From Begonia masoniana (taxonomy: Eukaryota; Streptophyta; Magnoliopsida; Cucurbitales; Begoniaceae): DNA of 64,000 bases. The stretch is taken from contig CM039511.1 in NCBI GenBank assembly GCA_022432975.1, positions 21,850,557-21,914,556 of the forward strand, in the 5' to 3' direction. The notes beneath the pieces are model-generated. The model ran no database searches. It saw only the letters and a list, made by a program, of their open reading frames with translations, and was not told the origin of the DNA. Below, piece after piece: positions 38,431 through 50,253 of the stretch; position 1 is the first letter of the stretch, and every line of letters begins with the position of its first letter. The position numbers were made by a program, and so were the translations under genes.

Positions 38431-39060
38431 CTGATTATGACACGTGAAATCTCATATTTCGTATTTCCAAAAAAGGGAAGACCCCTTAGGTTCAGAATTG
38501 ATCTTAAATAACTGAGTCTCATTACACCCATAGCAATCCATTAAAATCTCTTTATTCCAAGGCAAAGGTTTAACAATCCCTTAGTCAAAATCAATGAACT
38601 ATTCAATCGTTGTTAAATATAAATAGGAATAAAGAACGTTCTTTATAAAGATTGGTCAAGGGTGAATCAGAACGGTCAGTGGTTGCTTAATCTCATCCGA
38701 GAGCTGAATTTTTTTGTCCCTTTTTTTTTGAAAAAAAGAAAGAAAGAAAGAAAGAAGAGGTGTCAATTTAGGCTCCATCCTCAAACTCGTCAGCTCTTTC
38801 CACTTCTCAAGATGTTCACATGGAGAATGTTCCATCTCGACCATCTTATGCTGACTCCCCTCATTCTTTGTTTGTATTCGAGGAGAGGTGAAATAGTCTA
38901 ATTTAAACTGATGAAGGATGACTTGAAAAATTCAAGATATTGTTGCATTTTATTTTTCATTTATTTTACATTTTTATATGTCTCTGTCTAGATATAGTTA
39001 TGGATATGCATGAATTTTGTTTATATTGAAATTGACTATAAGGGAGAAAGAAAACAAATG
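38431..39060. other. Spacer, no feature recognised
   Basis: AT-rich, with a short (AAAG)n run near 38730-38755. I see no coding signal. Confidence 0.4.

Positions 39061-39121
<61 letters not shown>
39061..39121. repeat. (AT)n microsatellite at the pararetrovirus edge
   Basis: About 30 AT dinucleotides. Pararetroviral leader-like sequence begins immediately to the right (read on the minus strand it ends here). Endogenous Caulimoviridae, florendoviruses in particular, have been reported to sit in TA-rich simple repeats. Confidence 0.9.
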
Positions 39122-39125
<4 letters not shown>

Positions 39126-39308
39126 GGGAGGATTGTTTATTTATAACAAAAGAAAATAAAAACAAAGAGTAGAATTGAAGAAGCAATAAAAACTTACAAA
39201 GTCTGAGAGATCAAGAGCACACCAAATATTACAAAAAAGAGAGAGAATTGTTCAAAACTTGAGAAAAAAAAGATTCAAAGCTCCCTTATATAGAGGAGCA
39301 AAAGTAAC
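39122..39308 (-). promoter_or_regulatory. Pararetroviral promoter core (TATA) and leader start
   Basis: Read on the minus strand, GCTCCTCTATATAAGGGAGC (39281-39300) closely matches the CaMV 35S-type TATA region. A pyrimidine-rich leader follows (TTCTCTCTCTTTTTTG). When F is removed, an as-1-like pair lies about 30 bases upstream of the TATA box (43940-43956), close to the CaMV spacing. The leader runs leftward into the (AT)n tract. Confidence 0.7.
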
Positions 39309-42300
39309 TGTAACGCCCTAAGTTTTCTAAACCCGGTTCGTTACTCATAACACCGCACATGACTAAGAAATTCTGGTAAATTTTTAAAACTTCACTCGAC
39401 GGTCAAAATTTGACCTTTAATTAAAAACATCAAGAAAACTTGCAGCGAAAAACCATTTGTATAAAACAACATTTATTAAATGATTAAAATATTAGAGACA
39501 GTTGGTTGAAAGAAGAAAAAGAAAAACATAACATATCTACCGCTGAATAGTTGCAGCGGTAGAAGTAGAGACAGAATAGTCTCGGCGGTAGAAACGTGAA
39601 TAGAAGGCATCCACCGCTAAACAGTGTCAGCCGAACGACATGTCGACTACACACATCCACCGCTCAAGAAACAAAAGACATCTACCGCTAAACAGTGACA
39701 ATCGAACGACACGTCAACTACCCACATCCACCGCTCACGTCCACCGATCAAATCCTTCGAACGACAGTAACCCTCAGCATCCACCGATCACAAAAATGAC
39801 AAAATCTATTACTCACATCCACCGATCACTAGACGAAAAAATCTATTACTCATATCTACCGATCACAAAACGACAAAATCTATTACTCACATCTACCGAT
39901 CACAAAACGACAAAATCTATTACTCACATCTACCGATCACAAAACGACAAAATCTATTACTCACATCCACCGATAGACAACATCCACCGATAGACAACAT
40001 CCACCGATAGACTATATCCACCGATAGACAACATCCACCGATAGACTATATCCACCGATAGACAACATCCACCGATAGACTATATCCACCGATAGACTAC
40101 ATCCACCGATAGACTATATCCACCGATAGACTACATCCACCGATAGACTATATCCACCGATAGACAACATCCACCGGTGAACAGTAACACTCTACATCCA
40201 CCGATAGACAACATCCACCGATAGACTATATCCACCGATAGACTATATCCACCGATAGACTATATCCACCGATAGACTATATCCACCGATAGACAACATC
40301 CACCGATCACAAAACGACAAAATCTATTACTCACATCTACCGATCACAAAACGACAAAATCTATTACTCACATCTACCGATCACAAAACGACAAAATCTA
40401 TTACTCACATCTACCGATCACAAAACGACAAAATCTATTACTCACATCTACCGATCACAAAACGACAAAATCTATTACTCACATCTACCGATCACAAAAC
40501 GACAAAATCTATTACTCACATCCACCGATAGACAACATCCACCGATAGACTATATCCACCGATAGACTATATCCACCGATAGACAACATCCACCGATAGA
40601 CTACATCCACCGATAGACAACATCCACCGATAGACTATATCCACCGATAGACTATATCCACCGATAGACAACATCCACCGATAGACTATATCCACCGATA
40701 GACTATATCCACCGATAGACTATATCCACCGATAGACAACATCCACCGATAGACTATATCCACCGATAGACAACATCCACCGATAGACTATATCCACCGA
40801 TAGACTATATCCACCGATAGACTATATCCACCGATAGACTATATCCACCGATAGACAACATCCACCGATAGACTATATCCACCGATAGACTATATCCACC
40901 GATAGACTATATCCACCGATAGACTACATCCACCGATAGACTATATCCACCGATAGACTATATCCACCGATAGACTATATCCACCGATAGACTATATCCA
41001 CCGATAGACTATATCCACCGATAGACTATATCCACCGATAGACTATATCCACCGATAGACTATATCCACCGATAGACTATATCCACCGATAGACTATATC
41101 CACCGATAGACTATATCCACCGATAGACTATATCCACCGATAGACTATATCCACCGATAGACTATATCCACCGATAGACTATATCCACCGATAGACTATA
41201 TCCACCGATAGACTATATCCACCGATAGACTATATCCACCGATAGACTATATCCACCGATAGACAACATCCACCGATAGACAACATCCACCGATAGACAA
41301 CATCCACCGATAGACAACATCCACCGATAGACTATATCCACCGATAGACTATATCCACCGATAGACAACATCCACCGATAGACTACATCCACCGATAGAC
41401 TATATCCACCGATAGACAACATCCACCGATAGACAACATCCACCGATAGACTACATCCACCGATAGACTACATCCACCGATAGACTATATCCACCGATAG
41501 ACTATATCCACCGATAGACTATATCCACCGATAGACTATATCCACCGATAGACTATATCCACCGATAGACTACATCCACCGATAGACTATATCCACCGAT
41601 AGACTATATCCACCGATAGACTATATCCACCGATAGACTATATCCACCGATAGACTATATCCACCGATAGACTATATCCACCGATAGACTATATCCACCG
41701 ATAGACTATATCCACCGATAGACTACATCCACCGATAGACTATATCCACCGATAGACAACATCCACCGATAGACTACATCCACCGATAGACAACATCCAC
41801 CGATAGACAACATCCACCGATAGACTATATCCACCGATAGACTATATCCACCGATAGACTACATCCACCGATAGACTACATCCACCGATAGACTATATCC
41901 ACCGATAGACAACATCCACCGATAGACAACATCCACCGATCACAAAACGACAAAATCTATTACTCACATCTACCGATCACAAAACGACAAAATCTATTAC
42001 TCACATCTACCGATCACAAAACGACAAAATCTATTACTCACATCCACCGATAGACTATATCCACCGATAGACTATATCCACCGATAGACTATATCCACCG
42101 ATAGACTATATCCACCGATAGACTATATCCACCGATAGACAACATCCACCGATCACAAAACGACAAAATCTATTACTCACATCTACCGATCACAAAACGA
42201 CAAAATCTATTACTCACATCTACCGATCACAAAACGACAAAATCTATTACTCACATCCACCGATAGACTACATCCACCGATAGACTATATCCACCGATAG

Positions 42301-43920
42301 ACTATATCCACCGATAGACTACATCCACCGATAGACTATATCCACCGATAGACTATATCCACCGATAGACAACATCCACCGATAGACAACATCCACCGAT
42401 AGACTATATCCACCGATAGACTATATCCACCGATAGACAACATCCACCGATAGACAACATCCACCGATAGACTATATCCACCGATAGACTATATCCACCG
42501 ATAGACTATATCCACCGATAGACTACATCCACCGATAGACTATATCCACCGATAGACTATATCCACCGATAGACTATATCCACCGATAGACTATATCCAC
42601 CGATAGACAACATCCACCGATAGACTATATCCACCGATAGACTATATCCACCGATAGACAACATCCACCGATAGACTATATCCACCGATAGACTATATCC
42701 ACCGATAGACTATATCCACCGATAGACTACATCCACCGATAGACTATATCCACCAACTAAAACCAAATCGTGTTTTCATAATCAGAAAGATCCAAAATTA
42801 TTAAAAAAACATTAAACTCCTGCTGTCTTTAGCATTCTCAGCATACTAAAAATGAACCATTGTCAACTAGACTTTCACACCTACTAACATTAGTTAAACC
42901 GCCTCATCAGAGCACAAAACCGTGGCATAGCTGTGCTCCATCAACTTCACCTATTCTTCAATACACTCAGAGAATTCACCTGTTGCAACCTCAGCACCTA
43001 CACCACAAAACTCATCTATTAGCCTAATGCTAAATAAGTAGTGCAATAATGAAATGATAAGCTGAAACATAAATCCTAGTCATGCAGTTTCTACTTTCAC
43101 ATCTCAGTTGCATTCACATTCTTTCTTTGATATGATCCCTCGGTTCCATTGGGAGTTGGATCAATTTTCCCAAAGTCATACATCTTCTTCATCGATTAAG
43201 GGGCGGATTAGTTCCATTAACCGTTGGTCTATTACAATCTGTTAATGCCTTACCATGTCATTACATGTAAATTCGTTTTCGTGTTCTTTCCAAAAACATG
43301 ATACATGACATACAGAAAACATTCAAACAAGCATAAACCTACTGTTTTGTGATGTAGACCCGAAGGCACACACATACTCTACTTACCTGGTTTCCTGGAA
43401 AACTTGGTTGAAATCTACCTCGAGAGTTTGCTCAAACCTAAAATCATAAACTGAGCATTAATTAAATCTTCACCAAACTTCATTCTAACCATCCAGAAAT
43501 CTAAGGAAACTAATTTGGGAGCTCTGTTCATTGTGCATTCCGAGTTTGCCCCAAACCCGAACTAACTCTTACTTACAGCATTCTCAAAACTCACATTTAA
43601 AATCTCCTCTAACATCGATAGTTACAATGTAGAAAGAAATCGAAGTAGAACTCACCTAGCTTGGAGAAAATGAGAGAGAAAATCGCCGAGAGAAACTCTG
43701 CTTAGCTGAGCTGAATGCCGAGAAAGAAAAATGAGAAACAGTGGCGGCTAAACCTTCATTAAACCCTCCATTTATAACACTGCTTCACAATTACTCAAAT
43801 GCCCTTGGCTAACCAACTTTAACCTATTTAACCAACAAATCAAATTCACTAAATTCCATAAAAATAAAAGTTACAAAATGCATTATTAATTAAATAAGGT
43901 GGATAATACCGGTTGCTACA
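39309..43920 (-). mobile_element. Solo LTR F, in the pararetrovirus promoter
   Basis: 4612-bp insert from TGTAACGCCC to GTTGCTACA, flanked by perfect GTAAC duplications (39304-39308 and 43921-43925). There is no coding region, PBS or purine tract. Minus orientation is shown by donor CCAG|GTAAGT (AC at 43385-43386), the CTAAT-containing stretch, and acceptor GGTGTAG|GTGC (42998-42999). The 389-bp interval between these signals is not expanded. The large array lies beyond the acceptor. Confidence 0.88.
39809..42754 (-). repeat. Composite array of 17-bp and 37-bp units in LTR F
   Basis: The short unit is CCGATAGACTATATCCA with a CAACATCCA variant. The long unit begins CCGATCACAAAACGACAAAA and continues TCTATTACTCACATCTA, 37 bp. 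Long units come in runs of two to six, set between blocks of short units. Degenerate CATCCACCGCT relatives start near 39540. Both units share the CCACCGAT edge, so they probably derive from one ancestral unit. The same LTR family in J (60224 onward) has the unexpanded form. Confidence 0.93.
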
Positions 43921-43925
43921 GTAAC

Positions 43926-44808
43926 AAACTAAAAACTTAGTCGTCAAGGATGACGACTTCCTTTATTATTGGTGAAAGTAGAGTTAGTGGATGTCTCCAT
44001 CTTCGTATGGTCCACATATTTGTTGTTGGTAACAAGGGGTCCATAACTTGGTCCATCTTTGATGGAGCTTTTTCAAAAGCTTTAATCAAAAGCCAATTTG
44101 CACTTAGCCATTTTGGTTGGTTTTTATGATTAATTTGAACTTGATTCTGATTCATGATTAATCAACTGGATGTGATGGAAATTCATAGCCTGATCCCATG
44201 CTTTAGTGATTGCAGCTTTAACATCTGCTTTTGCTATTGTTTCTTGTATGCTTGAACTTTCAGCTTTATCTTTATCTTTGTTGAATGGACTGTATTCAAT
44301 TCTGGAATAGTCTGGAGTGTCTTTGGATTCTCCATATCTACGACTCCACCGTGGCAAAGAATATTCGATAACAGGGGCAATAAATGTTTTGCCTTTGGAG
44401 CAATAAGGACACCAAATTTTGCTTCGATAATTCATATTCTCTTATTCATCTAGATGATAATATCTATCTCTTTCTCGTATTCTTTTGATGAGAGGATGAT
44501 TGTATGATGAATTATGACGATGCATAATATGCAGCCAGGGTCTATGACGAACTGATCGACGATTTCTCTTTGAAATTACCTTGTGATGGATATCTTGAAG
44601 TTGATATTAGGGATAATATGGATAATTCATAGGAAAATTCATTGAATATGTTTTCCTTTGTCCTTCTTTTGTTGGGATAAATCAATTAAAGAATTCCAAA
44701 GATCAACGTCAGTAAAATTGTCTTCTGGATCTTGAGATTCTCCTGCCAAAATAGAAAAAGAACTAGAATTCATGGACGTATCACTTTTAATTTCATCCAT
44801 ATCATGAT
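43926..44808 (-). pseudogene. Pararetrovirus downstream ORF, C-terminal part
   Basis: Broken minus-strand frames (44130-44435 with WCPYCSKGKTFIAPVIEYS, 43937-44155) continue the ORF found at 52672-53699 on the other side of insertion G. The ORF follows RNase H and precedes the promoter. That is the place of a second polypeptide such as a transactivator-type or unassigned ORF in plant pararetroviruses. I cannot assign a function. Its last codons overlap the as-1-like motif. Confidence 0.55.
43940..43956 (-). promoter_or_regulatory. as-1-like TGACG pair upstream of the pararetroviral TATA
   Basis: GTCGTCAAGGATGACGA contains two TGACG words in inverted order, similar to the TGACG pair bound by TGA-type bZIP factors in the CaMV 35S promoter, where the two copies are direct. 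Solo LTR F now separates it from its TATA box by 4.6 kb. Confidence 0.55.
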
Positions 44809-47559
44809 TGTAACGCCCCCGCACCCCGGCTCGATGCGTTACCATGCTAACCAATCCCGCATTTAAAACGAAATTAAAAAAAATTTTGATAAATTTTCGT
44901 CTTGATTTTTGGGTTTTTCAAACCCTAAAAAATGGTTGAAAAACGTGCCTAAAATACGTTTAAAATACGTCGAAAAAGGTAGGGTTAAAACATATTTGAA
45001 AATAAAAAAATTTAAAAAAAAACGGTCTGTCCCGGTTTGAGCGCCCCGCGCGCGCAGTAGCGACCTCTTGGGTCGCCAAGCGCACCAACAGTAGCGCCTG
45101 CCGATCGATCGACACTGGACGCCGATGGATCGGCGCAGGGTGCTGCGCGCGCCCAGCGTGCCTCCGGCGGGCACTCCCTTGCACATCGCGCGCACGCCTC
45201 GGCCCCTCCGCGCCCTTTTTCACTTTTCCCTAATTTTCCACCGAGCCAAACTATTCCAATTCACCCAAAATTTCATCCCAATAATGCCGACATCCCCGAC
45301 TCCATGCTTCGTAAAAATCTTGGAAAACCGACTTAAAAAATGTCAATGATAATGTAGAAACTGTGAAACCCGACGTTGTTTATTTTAAAACCAAACGAGC
45401 AGCATAACGACTAAAATTACCAAAACCCAAAACCTGAAATTCAACACTTTATAAAACATATTCTAAACAGTTCCAAAACATTCTTTACAACGTTATAAAT
45501 CCCTAGCTTTTATACAACAAATCCAATGAAACGGCAAACTCTTACAAACCTCCAAATAAGTATAAACTAAACACGATCCAAAAGTACCATTCCACCCACA
45601 TCTTTCTGAAGATCATGGTCGAGACGCCCCGACAACTGCCGGCACCGGCATACCGCGTACATCATCGATTGCGTCCCACACTTAGCTTTCCTCGTAACTC
45701 TCACCTATAAAGACGTCGCCACCTACACCACAGAACACAAAACGTAAGCCTAATGCTTAGCATGTAGGGAACAATGCAGTTCAAAACCATGCACAATGCA
45801 CCACAACACTCACACACAACCTAACACATGCGGTTTGTAACCCTCGGTTGTGTTCGTTTCATTTTCTTTTCATTACTCTTTCACTTTCACGTGGGAGTCA
45901 AGTGGATACCTATCCTATCAAGATGGTCACGCATTGATCCCGTAGAGCTAGATCCGAGGCACACATCATGTTCACACACGGGACAGCCATACACGATCTT
46001 CCCCCAGTCACGACCGCATAACCTTCTAGTGCTTTCCCACTAACATCGAAGCGTTATACTCGATCGCTGAACCTTCTAGTGCTTTCTTACTAGCACTTAA
46101 CATCGAAGTGTTCCCCTTTTATGTATTTTATTCCACGTTTCTTTTGTAGAGTCCCTCTCGAATTGCCCTATTTCATGCATCGTATATCAACGAGGCGACT
46201 CCATCAAAAGATCGCATTGCATTTCATATATTCTTATCTTTTACATTCCACTCGCACCGTTTACAAACAATGCTCAAAACACGTATCTTCGTAGTTGGAA
46301 AACCATGATGCATGACACACAATGTTCAACACAAAATAAAACACAATAACAATCAAACAATCCCTATTGCTCCATGGTGTAGGCCCGAAGACAAAACACA
46401 TACACTCTGCTACTTACCTGGATACTCCGCACGTTATGGCTTACTCCAATTACACAACTTACTCGGTCAATAACCTAGCACATTAAGGAAACAATCAACT
46501 TAGTAAACTTCTAAGAGTTCTAGGAAATGTATAACTAAGATCGAAATTTGAGCCAACTTTACAAACTAACACTTAAAACCCGATTTTTCCACCAATTTTA
46601 GTGTTCTAACTTCCAACGGCCATAATTTATTCGTTTTTTAACGGATTTGGACTTGCCACTCCATTCCGTAAACCTCTACACGTCTACTATCTATTGAAAC
46701 AATCAAAATTAATAACCAAACAACTTGGCCAGTCCGAAAACCCCAAAACAGAATCGGTGCACTTAGTTTACAAAACCGGTTTTTGTATAACTTTCACCAA
46801 AACTTTGATCTAACTCTAAAAACAACCTAAACTAATCCATCTAATCTTTAAAACACTAAAATTAGGAAGGAAACTAACAATTGAAACCAAAATTTTGGAC
46901 CCTTCTCTTTAGGGTTTCCAAACCCTGCACAAATTTAACCAAAACCACACCAAAACACCAAAAATCAACACCTAAAGATTTTAAACTCAAAACCCACTTA
47001 ACTTACCACTCAAAACTCTTGAAAATCTTGATGAAAAGGTCATGCTGCTAGTTTTCACGAGGGGAGAAGGAATGAAGAAAGTAGATTTTGAAATTTTAAC
47101 ATCCACTTTACCAATTTATAAAATAAAAGTTTTTCTACTTTTAAATTTTACCAACACTTGAATTTTGCAAATTAACCCCACACCCTCCACTACCATTAAT
47201 CCAACGTTCAAAGCATCCAAAAGTAATCCCCTTCTATTTAACTTTTTCCTCCCATTGGTTCATAATTTCAAATTGACTTTCCAACCACACTTTTTGACTT
47301 TTCAACACTCATACTCTCCTTTCTTTATTCCAACGTTGAAGCTTCTATTTCTATCCTCTTTTGTTCACTTTTAATTACCTTAAAGTAAATCAACTCAACC
47401 CCAATTTCTAACTAATTAAATCTAGGGTTTCCTCTTAACTTTCTCTTCCAATTTCACTCTTAAAATTATACGCTTGGTATAACCCTAGCATTACATTAAT
47501 CTCCCAAAACATCTAATCTAAGGGCTACGTACGTCAAGAAAAATTTTCCGGGTGTTACA
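44809..47559 (-). repeat. Element G 3' LTR (left)
   Basis: 2751 bp, from TGTAACGCCC to GGTGTTACA. It has a GC-rich block 45030-45210 with GCGCGC and CCGATCGATCG words. The leader-like signals on minus are donor CCAG|GTAAGT (AC at 46416-46417) and acceptor GGTGTAG|GTGG (45723-45724). The interval contains short repeats (ACCTTCTAGTGCTTTC twice, near 46020 and 46072) missing from the right LTR. Confidence 0.88.
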
Positions 47560-47580
47560 ATCCACCCTCCTTACAAAAAT
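47560..47580 (-). other. Polypurine tract of element G
   Basis: On the minus strand GTAAGGAGGGTGGAT abuts the LTR start TGTAACACCC. Confidence 0.82.
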
Positions 47581-49020
47581 TTTGTCCTCAAAATTTTTGT
47601 ACTCTCGTTATTTCTCAACTTACTCATTCTAAGCTTTCCACCTACTTTGCACTCCATAACTCGAATACTGATACTTCTATTGAATTTCACTTAAGCACTC
47701 ATCACTTATACCCTCAACTCCTCTAACTTAGTTCTCAACTCTAATTGTTCCTTGAGCTCCATTGATTTAACCCTTCATGAACCTTATTTCTAAGTGCACT
47801 CACAAAATCATCCCTGTGCGATTGCAATTTTCTTCACTTCACACGAGATACTCAATCCTTACTGACTAATCTTCTTAGTTTAACTCCTCACTAAAGTTAA
47901 CTAACCTCCTCATTTATCTCTTTCCTATAACATGCAAGTTCTAAGCCTAAGCTATTTACCAAATCAGCGGTTTTGACTTCGTTACGTACGAGTTGAACCC
48001 TCAATTTTCTAACTTAATCTTATCCCTAAGGCACTCGAACATCCTTCGGGTGAGTTTCTATTTCTCTCATTCAACATTTCTATTTCTATATCAAACCTTT
48101 ACCTCCCAAACTATGTTTCTCTCATTACACACTTCATTAGTTTTCTCATAAATATGCCTCAATACTCACTTCAGTTCCCCTATTACCTTAATTGTCTACT
48201 GGTGTGGACCACACCTTGATCTCCAAATTCCCAATCATTCTAACTACGTACTCTAGCACTCAACCACCCATGTATTTATTGAATAAAATTCTCTATTCGG
48301 TATCCCAAAACTTAGTGCCATGGCTCCTCAATGAGGAATTCTTTATCCATCCCCTCCACAACAATCCCTCATTGCTGCATTCACGACTCTACTCTCTATA
48401 ATTATAGTCTCGAGCATTCCTCGAGGATTGTCAACTCCCCATGATTCTAGTTTAGGTCATTCTAAACTATACACCCTAACACTCAATAATCACTACAACT
48501 ATTGACTTCCCTATACTTAACTTATAAAATTCTCTAACCCAATTTCTTTCTAGGTTTTTCTCTCATAGCGTCCATCCAAATTTCTCCGCCTTTTCAAGTC
48601 CTCAAACCTAGCATTACTCTTGTAGGGTCCTTTAATTCAATGTTGGGCAGTCCGTAGAACCGTAGAGATCTAACCTTTTTCATTACCATTAAAATATCGG
48701 TCCGATCTTACCTCGCACACACCACCACAAAACTCCTTTGAATACTACCAACTTCAATCTTTGGCTCTTACTAGTTTGTCGCACCGGGGCAAACTTCTTC
48801 ATCTTATTAATTCAAATCATTCAGCATTTAGCGTAACCAACAGCCCTAAATCCTTTTCATGTTGTTACTTCTTCCCTTGCTAAAATCCTAACGGTATCCT
48901 ACCAACCAACATCCAACTAATCTCACTTCCAACTTAACTTTACTACGAACCACCAAAAATTTCACATCATACCCCAGCCTATCCAATAAAAAAAAAACCC
49001 ATCGAATTATAAATACCTTA
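47581..49020. other. Non-coding internal filler of element G
   Basis: AT-rich with no long frame on either strand and no recognisable pol motif. This is where pol would lie in an autonomous relative. Confidence 0.6.
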
Positions 49021-49027
49021 CCTGAGA

Positions 49028-50094
49028 TCATGGCTGGTCAACCTTACCATCTGGCTTGATCATGGCGAAGATCCTCGGCTCCGCCTTAACTGGTCCCTTC
49101 TTTGCTGTAGGGCAATCTCTAACTAAATGCCCAGGGCTCGTTGCAATTAAAACACCGTTTGGTCTTTGACTTTGGACAATCTCGGGCAATATGGCCAGTT
49201 CCAAAGCAGTTATAGCACTTTCCCGCATATTGTCCACACTCTCCTGGATGATAATTCAGACACTTTGGCACTTTGGAAACCTGCTCTGCTTCTTTTCTCC
49301 TTGCTGATCACTTAAATCTCCCCCCAACCTCTTTGTTCCTTGGAACTGGAAAGATGATCCCTCTCCGCTCATCTGGCCTGTAATATCCTTGAACATTCTC
49401 TTCGGGGCTTCAGCTGGTTTAATAAATTTTTCAGCAGCCTCCTCCACCTCTAAAGCTTTAGCCACCACTCTAGTGAACGACACTCCATCAATTCCGAAGG
49501 TTTTCACCAACATATAAATTTCCAGTTTCAAGCCCTGTACAAACTGAAATACTTTATCCTCTTCTCTGCTAACCATATGGCTGGCAAACCGAGACAGAGA
49601 TTCAAATTGTTGGATGTACTCCCCACCAATCCAGTCTGCTTTAACCCCAAAAATTTCATACGTTTAGCAGCTTGGATCGTCCTGTTATAATACTTGTCAT
49701 AAAACAGGTCTTTGAACTCTTTCCAAGTTAAATCCTGAGCACCGGTGGTAGCTTCCACCTTCTCCCACCAGCTTTGAGCGTCATTGGCCAAGTGGAACGT
49801 TGCATACTTTACTTTATTCTCTTCCTCCACTTCGGCAAGTTTAAACATGTTCTCGATTGTGTATATCCATCGCTCAGCAGCTGTCGGATCTGTCAACCCA
49901 CCTTCAAATGCCGAAGGCTTCAATCTCCGAAATCTCTCTCCACTGGAACTTATCGCTTGATTTATCATGAATCCAAACATTTCGGTTTGCCTCCCAACCA
50001 TCTCTGCAAGCTGCCTTACAGACTCCTCTAATGGATTTCTAGGTTTTCCTGGTTCGTTTCTAGGTCGCCCGGGTTGTCCTGAGTTCCTCGGCAT
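49028..50094 (-). pseudogene. Element G gag
   Basis: Starts MPRNSGQPGRPRNEPG at 50094. The capsid core RFRRLKPSAFEGGLTDPTAA, SWWEKVEA and FKDLFYDKYY is typical of Tekay-type gag. A one-base frameshift near 49625 separates it from VFQFVQGLKLEIYM. Further frame changes near 49250 lead to knuckles CYNCFGTGHIARDC (intact) and CFNCNEPWAFS (broken by a frameshift and stop). The protein would coat element RNA. It is now a pseudogene but more complete than gag of B. Confidence 0.86.
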
Positions 50095-50238
50095 TTTATT
50101 CTAATCATGTACAAGGTTAAAACAATCTAATCTTAGATATAAACTAACTAAAAGAGGAAAGAAATACTTACAGTTGGTGAAGCACGTTGCATATGGGCTG
50201 GCATTGTCAGGTAATCCTTTGAACGAATCGACCATTTT

Positions 50239-50250
50239 GTTCTAATACTA
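50239..50250 (-). other. Decayed primer-binding site of element G
   Basis: On the minus strand TAGTATTAGAAC stands where TGGTATCAGAGC is expected. All three differences are G-to-A or C-to-T transitions, which fits methyl-cytosine decay. Confidence 0.75.
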
Positions 50251-50253
50251 TCT

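Noticed and set aside
39809..42754. CRISPR-like repeat-spacer alternation of 17- and 37-bp units
   Set aside because: Both parts are repeated and share an edge. It is a composite minisatellite in an LTR.
44863..45223. Arg/Ala-rich frames in the GC-rich block of G's LTR (also 50412-50720 and 54402-54730)
   Set aside because: High GC reduces stop codons by chance. The frames overlap on both strands and lie in LTRs.
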